The position numbers and the translations under genes are program-made. Positions 34,311 to 42,135 of a DNA stretch of 64,000 nucleotides are shown here, piece after piece (positions within the stretch are counted from its first letter, which is position 1; each line of letters begins with the position of its first letter). The DNA comes from CAZJUP01 sp964549275 (GTDB taxonomy: Bacteria; Fidelibacterota; Marinisomatia; Marinisomatales; TCS55). The notes under the pieces were generated by a model, which was given only the letters and a program-made list of their open reading frames with translations, was not told the origin of the DNA and searched no databases. The stretch lies in assembly GCA_964549275.1 (NCBI GenBank), contig CAZJUP010000012.1, positions 4,234-68,233 on the forward strand, read 5' to 3'.

Positions 34311-36382
34311 GTATCCAACCGCCTCATTCCACCTGGCTGTGGTCGCCCAATAATCGTCTCTAATACCAATAGAATAATGACCACCATAAGAAATATTCTC
34401 CACAATGATTTTCCATGACGAATTGTTTTTAGGGAATCTCCTAATGTCTCATTTGCCTGAATTATTCTTGATTTCGGCTCTCCAAGCCCGGAATTCAAAT
34501 CTTTGTTTGAGCTCCTTAAGGAAGGTCTCTCTCTCGGGGAAAGCCTCGTGGAAAATGCCGTATAAAGCTCACCGTCTGCAAAGAGATTATAGGAACCCAA
34601 TTCTCTTGTTTCAGTTATGTTTAACACTTCTGAAGTAAAATCCGGTACCACAAGAATCGATTGACCATAAGGTGTTTTCAATGTCCATTGTGCGTTTATT
34701 TTTTCTTTAGAAACCTGAATGGTTTTTGTATGTCCGGCAATAATTCCATCTGTATTGTTTTCATCTGTAGCCAGTAGTATCAGTAGTCGATGAAGTAGAG
34801 GAACCATGAGCCCCCTCATGGGTAAGTCATTCCACTCCGAACTCACTGGGGATGTAAAGGCATAGATAGTTCCACTGGTAAGAGATTGCTCAATGAGGAA
34901 AGGGTCTCCATTGTTTAGAGCCAAAATTATGTTATGATTCCGTCTACTTTTCATCTTATTATACGAAAATACTTGCGGCATTTCTTTCTCTAAATCTCGC
35001 AAATTTAAATCTTTTAATACCCCATGTTCCCGGTTTTGAATAACTGTAGAATAAAAAGATTCCCCCCCCAGAGTAATTGTTTCCAAATACATGGGTAATC
35101 GCAGGTTATTTTCTACAGCCAATCCGCTGAATTCTTTAGCCGTTTCCCCATAAAACCAAATTACGCCTCCTCCATCAGCCAAAAATTTCTTAATGGATTC
35201 AGCAGCATCATCTGACAAAAGACCGGGATCGTGTAAAATAAGTACGTCTGTATCATCCAAATATAATTGGTTGATTTCAGGTTGAGTTCTCATCTCCACA
35301 TTAAGAAATTGAGATTTTCCACTTATGGATTCAAGTGCAGTTCTTAAAAGAAATACATCATCCTGAGATCGAGAGATGACTTTACAGGCAATTTGTTCGG
35401 GGATAGCCAACTCAAATGAAAGAATGTTATCTAAGGAGAAATCATCCGAAGGAATTTCTAATATACCCTTTACGATGCCGCTTTTTCCTGGATAAACCTG
35501 AAATAAAAAATCCTTAGTCCTCTTGGGTTGAAAATGGGATACAATTTGACCAACTCGTTCCTCATTTAAATATAGCTCAACTGGAATATTCCTTTTTTCA
35601 AGAGCTCCATTATTTGTGATTTTTGTATTGAGTTTTAATAAATGATCGGGCAACTTTATCTGACTTACAGCTTGAATATCCCTAATAGCGACATTGTCTT
35701 CCAGTTCGTTCATTTTAATACCATAAAATCGCCAAGGTACATTATCCCTGTTCCACTTTTCCCGGAAGGATGTTGAAGGTGCCGAGGGGAAATCACTTAA
35801 AATAAAACATTCGTGGTTGGGTTCCGTACCCTGGACTTTTTTTAATACTGAATCCACAAATGTCCAAAGATGATCTTCAATATGGCTTTGCTGAACAGAT
35901 TTTAGAAGAGAAGGAATCATTCCTGTGGAAGTAAGCCTTCCGCTGAAGATTTCTTTTGGTGGCGAGGTTTGGAATATATTCAGTTGAGTAATCCCTTCGA
36001 TAGATTTCACAATAACAGATACAGATTCCTTCGCCTTTTCTAAATTTGTTTTTTGATCAACTTTCAAAGCCATACTGGCAGAATTGTCAACAATAATGAC
36101 CACTCTGGATTCCTGTTCTCCTGCCATCCATCCTGGAGCGAATCCCTTTTGAACGGGTCTAGCTAACATCAAAACTAATGCTGCAATTGCCGCAGTTCGC
36201 AATAAGATCAGAAGCCATTGGCGAATTTTTAATTTACGAATCGTTTCATGTTCCAATTCTTTAATAAAGCGTACAGTACTGAATTCAATTTCCTTCGTAT
36301 CCCTAAGGCTGAATAAATAAATAATAATGGGAAGAGATACGGCCAATAATCCCCAAAGTAATGTGGGAGATAGAAATGTCAT
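34307..36382 (-). CDS. BatA-like membrane protein with von Willebrand factor A domain
   Basis: A 691-residue protein. It opens with the BatA N-terminal signature (FLSPTLLWGLLAVSLPIIIYLF and REL-type basic turn), a second hydrophobic segment near residues 58-75, then a VWA domain beginning at about 93 with the metal-site motif DNSAS. A large periplasmic region follows, including a glutamine-amidotransferase-like segment around ADGGGVIWFYG, and a last membrane helix near residue 665. Such proteins are common in the FCB group near aerotolerance (Bat) and CRISPR-unrelated MoxR loci; no MoxR ATPase is nearby here. Both neighbours overlap by 4 bases (ATGA). Confidence 0.85.
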   Translation of the reverse strand: MTFLSPTLLWGLLAVSLPIIIYLFSLRDTKEIEFSTVRFIKELEHETIRKLKIRQWLLILLRTAAIAALVLMLARPVQKGFAPGWMAGEQESRVVIIVDNSASMALKVDQKTNLEKAKESVSVIVKSIEGITQLNIFQTSPPKEIFSGRLTSTGMIPSLLKSVQQSHIEDHLWTFVDSVLKKVQGTEPNHECFILSDFPSAPSTSFREKWNRDNVPWRFYGIKMNELEDNVAIRDIQAVSQIKLPDHLLKLNTKITNNGALEKRNIPVELYLNEERVGQIVSHFQPKRTKDFLFQVYPGKSGIVKGILEIPSDDFSLDNILSFELAIPEQIACKVISRSQDDVFLLRTALESISGKSQFLNVEMRTQPEINQLYLDDTDVLILHDPGLLSDDAAESIKKFLADGGGVIWFYGETAKEFSGLAVENNLRLPMYLETITLGGESFYSTVIQNREHGVLKDLNLRDLEKEMPQVFSYNKMKSRRNHNIILALNNGDPFLIEQSLTSGTIYAFTSPVSSEWNDLPMRGLMVPLLHRLLILLATDENNTDGIIAGHTKTIQVSKEKINAQWTLKTPYGQSILVVPDFTSEVLNITETRELGSYNLFADGELYTAFSTRLSPRERPSLRSSNKDLNSGLGEPKSRIIQANETLGDSLKTIRHGKSLWRIFLMVVIILLVLETIIGRPQPGGMRRLDT

Positions 36383-36966
36383 GCCAGTGGCGTACTCAAC
36401 ATCATCATGATAGCCCCAGCTCCCAATGGAATCTTAAAATTATCATCCAGAGGGATGGGCACGAGTTCCATAATCATTCCGGATACCGCACCGGCAAATC
36501 CAATACTAAAGGGGACTGAAGGGTATATCCACGCTACACAAACAGAAACAGCAACCCCACCAAAAAATCCTTCCCAGGATTTTCCCCAAATTTTATGGTG
36601 GCCAAAACGCATCCCAATCAATGCTGCTGCTGTGTCTCCAAAAACCAGAAAAAAGATGGACAAAATCGCCACAGGTTTTGGAAATATTAAAATCGTGATG
36701 AAATTGCCAATCATAACCCAGGTTGCTCCGGTAAATTTCCCTTCCAACTCATGACCGCGAAGCATACCATTTAAAAAAACCTGAAATATCTTTTGGAGAA
36801 ATTTTACTCGCATTCTCCCAATGTCTACCACTAAAAACACCACAGTAAATATTCCTAAAATCTTAAGGAAAACAAATTTTTCAGGAAATATCGTCAAATA
36901 GGCGACGGGGACTACCGCATTAAACAGGTGAATTAACTTTCGCCAGTATTCACTGTTCTGTCTCAT
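36379..36966 (-). CDS. Diacylglycerol/polyprenol kinase family membrane protein (SEC59/DGK1-like)
   Basis: A 195-residue, six-helix membrane protein. It has the RKLIHLF start near residue 9 and the family hallmark GDTAAALIGMRFGHHKIWGKSWEG (read in two parts, about residues 108-131), as in CTP-dependent dolichol/diacylglycerol/phytol kinases. In bacteria such enzymes may phosphorylate undecaprenol or other lipid alcohols. Together with uppP at 60 kb it could feed the lipid-carrier pool used by the glycan genes, though this is inference. Overlaps the VWA gene by 4 bases and starts 2 bases after the PASTA gene stop. Confidence 0.85.
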   Translation of the reverse strand: MRQNSEYWRKLIHLFNAVVPVAYLTIFPEKFVFLKILGIFTVVFLVVDIGRMRVKFLQKIFQVFLNGMLRGHELEGKFTGATWVMIGNFITILIFPKPVAILSIFFLVFGDTAAALIGMRFGHHKIWGKSWEGFFGGVAVSVCVAWIYPSVPFSIGFAGAVSGMIMELVPIPLDDNFKIPLGAGAIMMMLSTPLA

Positions 36967-36968
36967 AA

Positions 36969-37727
36969 TTAATCCTTTGTCAGTTGGTCAAATATATCAT
37001 TAAGATTTAAAACACTGACAACTAAATTGATACCAATGCTTTCATCCAATACTGTTCCAGGTGCAATGGATTGGTCTAAAACAGTATAAGGAACTAAATC
37101 TTCATTTTGTCTGTAAGAAATTTTTCCTGTCTTTAATCGGGCATTTCTTAATGTCTCTTTAGCTTTTTTAAGGCTTAGACCAAAGAGTTGAGGCACTTGG
37201 AAAAAATCCGGAGGCAATCCTTCACTGATTGTAAGCTGAAGTCCAAATCCTTTTTTTAATTGGTCTCCAGGTTTAGGAAATTGCCACGCCACAGTTCCTC
37301 TGGGATAGTCCGGATTGAATTCGGTGTAAATTGAATCAATTTTCAAGCCGATTTGCTGAAGAGTTAGTTCTGCACTTCTTCTGGATTGACCAACAAGATT
37401 TGGAATATTAACCAGTTTGTCTGGTTTGGCAATTTTTAATCGAATTGTCCTTCCCGGTTTAACCCGGGTTTCCGGGGATGGAAACTGGTCTACCACTGTC
37501 TGAGGATCAAAATGACTTGTAAACAATGTGTCAAAAACTGTACCCCGAAACCCTTCTGCATCCATTTCTCTCAGAGCCCGATCCAAGGGTTTACCCTTAA
37601 CATTAATCACGTACCTTTCCTGACCCTGCCTAACATAAGCCGGCATAAGAATAAATTCGAATAGAGCTAAAATTAAAATACTTATTCCCCCAAAGGTGAT
37701 TAGAAATTTAACAACGGGATGATTCAT
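36969..37727 (-). CDS. Membrane-anchored PASTA-domain protein
   Basis: A 252-residue protein with one N-terminal transmembrane helix (about 8-28) and a periplasmic part made of three PASTA repeats. Each repeat has the characteristic pattern, for example VNIPNLVGQSRRSAELTLQQIGL, then PRGTVAWQFPKPGDQLKKG, and FQVPQLFGLSLKKAKETL. No kinase or transpeptidase domain is attached. PASTA modules bind muropeptides or PBP partners elsewhere. Overlaps rsmB upstream by 4 bases; this PASTA-after-rsmB arrangement also occurs in other FCB genomes, as far as I recall. Confidence 0.92.
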   Translation of the reverse strand: MNHPVVKFLITFGGISILILALFEFILMPAYVRQGQERYVINVKGKPLDRALREMDAEGFRGTVFDTLFTSHFDPQTVVDQFPSPETRVKPGRTIRLKIAKPDKLVNIPNLVGQSRRSAELTLQQIGLKIDSIYTEFNPDYPRGTVAWQFPKPGDQLKKGFGLQLTISEGLPPDFFQVPQLFGLSLKKAKETLRNARLKTGKISYRQNEDLVPYTVLDQSIAPGTVLDESIGINLVVSVLNLNDIFDQLTKD

Positions 37728-39040
37728 TTTTTTATAAGCCTGACTGCAAACATGCCATCTACACGGTTATCCGGAGGATATGTTTCCAAAATTCCTTTTT
37801 TTCTGTACCATTCCGACGGGGATGTATTCACTCCGGTATCGACAGAAAATTTATTGTTTAATTTAAGAAAGGCCTCCACCACATTCCAGTTTTCTTCCGA
37901 TTCCAGTGAGCAGGTACCATAGACTAATATTCCCCCGACCCTTAAATAAGAACTGATATGGTTTAAAATTGCTGATTGGATATTTGCCATTTCATTGATT
38001 GAATTTTTCGTCCTTCGCCATCGAATATCTGGTTTTCGACCTATAACTCCTGTACCCGTACACGGTGCATCAACCAAAATTTTATCAGCTTTGGGGAAAT
38101 AATCCATCGTGGCATCTTTTATTTCCCATTGAATTGGGTATTGATTGCGAGCGGCATCCTCTTTCGCAAGTTTAACCCGACTCGGAACAGAATCGGAAGC
38201 AAATATCCTGCCTTTACCCTTCATAAGTTCCGATATATAAACAGTCTTCGTACCGGGGGCAGCACAAACATCTAATACAGTTTCTCCAGGTTTTGGGTTT
38301 AATAACTCCACTATCGCTCCAGCAGCCCTATTCTGAAAAGAAATAGTTCCATTCAGAAATAAAGGATGTTTTCTTATGACACTTCCCCCTTTTAACACTC
38401 TGTAAAATCTTTCGCTGTTTTTATATGGGTTTAATTCCACATCGTTATTGTTCAACAATTCATCAAAAAGGTCACGGTCTAATTTCTCAGGATTCACTCT
38501 TAAATCTAAGGAGGGAGAGGAATTAAAGTATTCGACTAAGCGTTCCATTTTCTTTCTACCATAATAATCCAACCATCTCTTCACTAACCATTCTGGCATA
38601 GAAATCCATTGACTATATTGTGTCAGATGACTTGGCGAGGGAGGAATTATCTCTTGCTCAACTGTAAGCTTTCGCAAAACGGCATTGATAAGTCCAGTAA
38701 ATTGATTCCCTGCTGTTTTTCGGGTTAAATCCACAGCACTTGAAATGGCAGCATATGGAGGAATGCTTTTGTCCATCAATAATTCATATGTACCCATCCG
38801 TAATAGTAATTTTAACGAATCCGATAACCGGTGATGGGGTTTATTAAGATGGGGGATTATCCGATAATCCAATCTGCCTTGCCAACGGATAATTTCGTTG
38901 GTAAGTACCATTACTCTTGTCCGTTCTTTAGAAGACAATGAGTGTCGAGTAAAAAAGTTTTCTCTGCAATCTTTAAGACGGTTTCCTGTTTGCAACACAG
39001 AATGAAGAATTTTATAGGATGCCAGACGGGTATCGTACAT
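37724..39040 (-). CDS. rsmB: 16S rRNA (cytosine-967-C5) methyltransferase RsmB
   Basis: A 438-residue RNA m5C methyltransferase. An N-terminal NusB-like RNA-binding domain (about 1-130) precedes the SAM-binding core with motif I LDVCAAPGTKT and the two catalytic cysteines in DAPCTGTGVIGRKPDIRW and GTCSLESEEN. It methylates C967 of 16S rRNA. The start overlaps the fmt stop by a single base (TAATG), matching the widespread def-fmt-rsmB gene order. Confidence 0.95.
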   Translation of the reverse strand: MYDTRLASYKILHSVLQTGNRLKDCRENFFTRHSLSSKERTRVMVLTNEIIRWQGRLDYRIIPHLNKPHHRLSDSLKLLLRMGTYELLMDKSIPPYAAISSAVDLTRKTAGNQFTGLINAVLRKLTVEQEIIPPSPSHLTQYSQWISMPEWLVKRWLDYYGRKKMERLVEYFNSSPSLDLRVNPEKLDRDLFDELLNNNDVELNPYKNSERFYRVLKGGSVIRKHPLFLNGTISFQNRAAGAIVELLNPKPGETVLDVCAAPGTKTVYISELMKGKGRIFASDSVPSRVKLAKEDAARNQYPIQWEIKDATMDYFPKADKILVDAPCTGTGVIGRKPDIRWRRTKNSINEMANIQSAILNHISSYLRVGGILVYGTCSLESEENWNVVEAFLKLNNKFSVDTGVNTSPSEWYRKKGILETYPPDNRVDGMFAVRLIKK

Positions 39041-40008
39041 TAACCGAATCTATCACCTCTTTTAATTGGCGTTCCCCGAAGGAATTCCGAAACAGACATT
39101 CGCTTTTTCCCTTCTATCTGTAAATCCAGTAATTTAAGGCAGTCTTTCCCGGTATTTATTACTAACTGATCGTTGTCCTGCATCGCTACCGTACCAGGAG
39201 AACCTCCGATTCCTATTTTAATCTCCGTTTTAAAAATTTTAATTCTTTTTCCATCGTATAAGGTATAGGCAGCTGGTAAAGGAGATAATCCTCTCACTAA
39301 ATTATGTAGTTTTTCTGCCGGACAACTCCAATCAATAATACATTCTTCTTTTTTAATTTTAGGTGCATGTGTCGCCAGCTCATTATCTTGACTGCGAGGT
39401 TTTAGCACTCCCTCACCAATTCGTTCAATCGTTTCCATTATCAAAATTGAACTCAATTCAGCCATTCTTTCAGAAAGGGATCCATAATTATCTTCCGGAG
39501 AAATATTAATGTGTTTTTGAAGAAGGATTCCTCCTCTATCTACTTTTTTTTCAATGAGAAATGTGGTTAATCCTGTTGAAGTATCCCCATTCATCAATGC
39601 CCTCTGGATGGGGGCAGCGCCTCTATACTTTGGTAAAAGGGATGTGTGTAAATTTATAGCACCCTTCTTTGGAATACCCAAAACAACTTCTGGGAGAATT
39701 CTGTAGGCTATTACCACCAATAAGTCCGGGGCAAGTTTCTTTAATTCTTTAATGAGAACGGGGTCTTTTAATCCAACAGCATGAATTAAGCGTATTCCAG
39801 AATCTCTTGCAGTTGAGCCAACAGCGGTTTCAGACATTGTTTGTCCACGTCCCATGCGTTTGGGCGGATTGGACACTACAGCAACAACTTCATGTTTGGA
39901 ATACGCCAATTTTTTCAGGGAAGGGACTGCAATAGCAGGATTGCCCATAAATATAATTTTCAATTGAGATATTTTATCTGATATCAATGAAATACCTCTT
40001 AATTCCAT
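39040..40008 (-). CDS. fmt: Methionyl-tRNA formyltransferase
   Basis: Formylates initiator Met-tRNA using 10-formyl-tetrahydrofolate. Core motifs: IIFMGNPAIAVPSL at the start of the fold, the folate/catalytic NLHTSLLPKYRGAAPIQRA (usual HPSLLP is HTSLLP here), then the C-terminal tRNA-binding domain. The coordinates use the first ATG, which has no ribosome binding site. TTG at 39985-39987 is preceded by AAGAGG seven bases away and gives a 315-residue protein, closer to the usual length, so it may be the true start. Lies 23 bases after def. Confidence 0.94.
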   Translation of the reverse strand: MELRGISLISDKISQLKIIFMGNPAIAVPSLKKLAYSKHEVVAVVSNPPKRMGRGQTMSETAVGSTARDSGIRLIHAVGLKDPVLIKELKKLAPDLLVVIAYRILPEVVLGIPKKGAINLHTSLLPKYRGAAPIQRALMNGDTSTGLTTFLIEKKVDRGGILLQKHINISPEDNYGSLSERMAELSSILIMETIERIGEGVLKPRSQDNELATHAPKIKKEECIIDWSCPAEKLHNLVRGLSPLPAAYTLYDGKRIKIFKTEIKIGIGGSPGTVAMQDNDQLVINTGKDCLKLLDLQIEGKKRMSVSEFLRGTPIKRGDRFG

Positions 40009-40031
40009 TGTTTTTTTTCAAACAGAAATAA

Positions 40032-40568
40032 TTAAAGTACAAAATCCTTTTTTCGCCGATGAGACCGCGCTTTGGTTTCTTGTTCTATGGATTTTAATTC
40101 TTTATTTACAACCAAGCGTTGTGATGAACTTACCCGATCCACAATAAATACACCATTTAGATGATCCATTTCATGCTGAATCGCTCTTGCAAGCAATCCC
40201 CTAAATTCCTCTTCGTGGATATCCCCATTCAAATCCTGGTATCGAAAAGTAATGAACTCTGGCCTTATGACTTCTAGACGAATTCCCGGGATCGATAGAC
40301 ATCCTTCTTCATAGTTTGACTCACCACGGCTTTCGACTATTTTCCCATTAATAAAAACATGAGTATCATCTGTTTCTTCGGTATGGCTAACGTCAATGAT
40401 GAACAAGTTCATATCAAGTCCAACTTGATTTGCTGCTAACCCTATTCCTTCTGCTTCATACATGGTATCAAACATGTCATCAACGATTTCAATAAGCGAT
40501 TCGAAATCAGTGACTTGAGCACAAGTCTTTCTTAAAATAGGATCACCGTAATGGACAACTTCCATCAT
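40032..40568 (-). CDS. def: Peptide deformylase
   Basis: A 178-residue metalloenzyme removing the formyl group from nascent proteins, partner of Fmt. The three conserved blocks are intact: GIGLAANQVGL (about 42-52), EGCLSIPG (about 91-98) with the cysteine ligand, and QHEMDHLNG with the HExxH zinc/iron ligands. The C-terminus is basic, as is usual. It stands between yajC (5 bases upstream) and fmt. Confidence 0.97.
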   Translation of the reverse strand: MMEVVHYGDPILRKTCAQVTDFESLIEIVDDMFDTMYEAEGIGLAANQVGLDMNLFIIDVSHTEETDDTHVFINGKIVESRGESNYEEGCLSIPGIRLEVIRPEFITFRYQDLNGDIHEEEFRGLLARAIQHEMDHLNGVFIVDRVSSSQRLVVNKELKSIEQETKARSHRRKKDFVL

Positions 40569-40573
40569 TTTAA

Positions 40574-40924
40574 TTAATTCTGAGCTCCAATTTCAGCTGT
40601 TTCTTCTTCTTGAACAGATTCTCGTAATCCAGCAATGGCTGATCTATTCACCGTCAGGTTAATATTTTTTTCTATTTTTAGAACAACTGTTTTTTTATTG
40701 TTTTTAAATCCGGCTACTGAACCATGGATTCCACCAATAGTAACAACCTGATCTCCTTTTTTCAGAGCGGCCAGCATATTTTGTTTTTCTTTCTGGCGTT
40801 TCATTTGAGGGCGCATCATAAGAAAATATATGATGGCCAATATGATTAAAAAGGGTAGAAAGGTCGCTAAGCCCCCACCTTGAGTTCCTTGTTGTCCACC
40901 AGCAAATAAAGTTATGAATTCCAA
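40574..40924 (-). CDS. yajC: Preprotein translocase accessory subunit YajC
   Basis: A 116-residue protein with one membrane helix (FLPFLIILAIIYFLMM, about residues 22-38) followed by the conserved RPQMKRQKE basic turn and a small cytoplasmic beta domain (KKGDQVVTIGGIHG). YajC associates with SecDF and the Sec translocon. SecDF genes are not in the window. It precedes def by 5 bases. Confidence 0.93.
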   Translation of the reverse strand: MEFITLFAGGQQGTQGGGLATFLPFLIILAIIYFLMMRPQMKRQKEKQNMLAALKKGDQVVTIGGIHGSVAGFKNNKKTVVLKIEKNINLTVNRSAIAGLRESVQEEETAEIGAQN

Positions 40925-40971
40925 CGTTTTCTCCTGTTTAATTAGACTTAAAATTACAGAATAATGTGAAA

Positions 40972-42135
40972 TTATTTAAATTTTACTTCAATTGTGGTAC
41001 CTCTTTTCAATGAACTGGATACCACTTTAATTTCACCATGATGAATCTCTTCAATAATACGTTTTACCAAGGACAATCCCAATCCCCAACCCCTAGATTT
41101 ATTGCTAAAGCCCGGGCGAAAAATATTCTTCCAATCTTTTTTAGGGATCCCTTTTCCATTATCTTTTACCCTTAATATGGCCAGTCCATTTTCCGATTCA
41201 ATCATCAGGTGAATTAATCCATCTTCCCTTTCTATGGCATCAATTCCATTCCTCACTATATTTTCTACAGCCCAAGATAATAGTGTCATGTTCCCTTTAA
41301 TATTTATATTTGCTTCGCCCTTAACTTCTAAACAAATGTTTTTCCCAATGGAAGGTAATCGGCGAGTGAGGTAAGTGATAATATTCTCTACCATATTTTT
41401 CAGATTGACTGATTGAAATTCAACATTTGTCCCCATCTTGCTAAAACGGTCACTCACCTGAGTTAGTCTTTCCAGGTCTGCTTCCATTTCTTCCACAACG
41501 GAAGCAGTTTTATCCGGGTTTGCTTTTAACAGTTCTACCCAACCCATGAGCGCTGAAACCGGTGTTCCCAATTGGTGGGCAGTTTCTCGGGCGAGTCCGA
41601 CCCATATATGGCGTTTTTCACTATTGCGAATCACAGAAAACCCTGCAAATCCTAAAAATATAAATAAGGCCACAGAACCGATTTCCAAGTAAGGGAGCCA
41701 TTGCAGCCGCCGTATAAGACCAGAATCACCATAATGTAAATACCCCAAGGGGATTTCCACCCCATTCTCGAGTAAAAACGCAAGAGGGATGGGGCTATTT
41801 TGTTTATCCATAGCGGATTGTTCCGACAAAAGTTTTTTTTCATCCATAGGCTCTGGAAGATTTTTAAAATACACCGGGTAGTCTTCAACATTTGCGTAAA
41901 TAATTGGGAATTGAACTTTTTTTATAATTTCATCAAAGACAAAATTCAGATTTGCATCAGATTTTTCATTAACTGTTTTGGCAATCAATTCTGCATACAA
42001 TTGAACAATTTCGCGGTTATCTTCTCTCAATTCATTCACTATCCATTGGGAATATCCCAGCAGGCTCCCCACTAAAACTATCCCAAGGATGAATAACCCA
42101 ATTTTAATATTTCCGCTTCGCCGGTACCAGCTCAT
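40972..42135 (-). CDS. Membrane sensor histidine kinase (orphan)
   Basis: A 387-residue kinase. Two transmembrane helices (about 11-31 and 150-168) bracket a periplasmic sensor of about 115 residues. The HisKA domain follows with the phospho-acceptor His in ARETAHQLGTP, then HATPase_c with N box (VRNGIDAIE), G1 (DNGKGIP) and G2 (RGWGLGLSL). The H box differs from the common HELRTP form: it matches the HQLGTP type. No response regulator lies in the window. The start region overlaps the YfhO-type gene by 4 bases, so it is transcribed with the glycan block. Confidence 0.9.
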   Translation of the reverse strand: MSWYRRSGNIKIGLFILGIVLVGSLLGYSQWIVNELREDNREIVQLYAELIAKTVNEKSDANLNFVFDEIIKKVQFPIIYANVEDYPVYFKNLPEPMDEKKLLSEQSAMDKQNSPIPLAFLLENGVEIPLGYLHYGDSGLIRRLQWLPYLEIGSVALFIFLGFAGFSVIRNSEKRHIWVGLARETAHQLGTPVSALMGWVELLKANPDKTASVVEEMEADLERLTQVSDRFSKMGTNVEFQSVNLKNMVENIITYLTRRLPSIGKNICLEVKGEANINIKGNMTLLSWAVENIVRNGIDAIEREDGLIHLMIESENGLAILRVKDNGKGIPKKDWKNIFRPGFSNKSRGWGLGLSLVKRIIEEIHHGEIKVVSSSLKRGTTIEVKFK

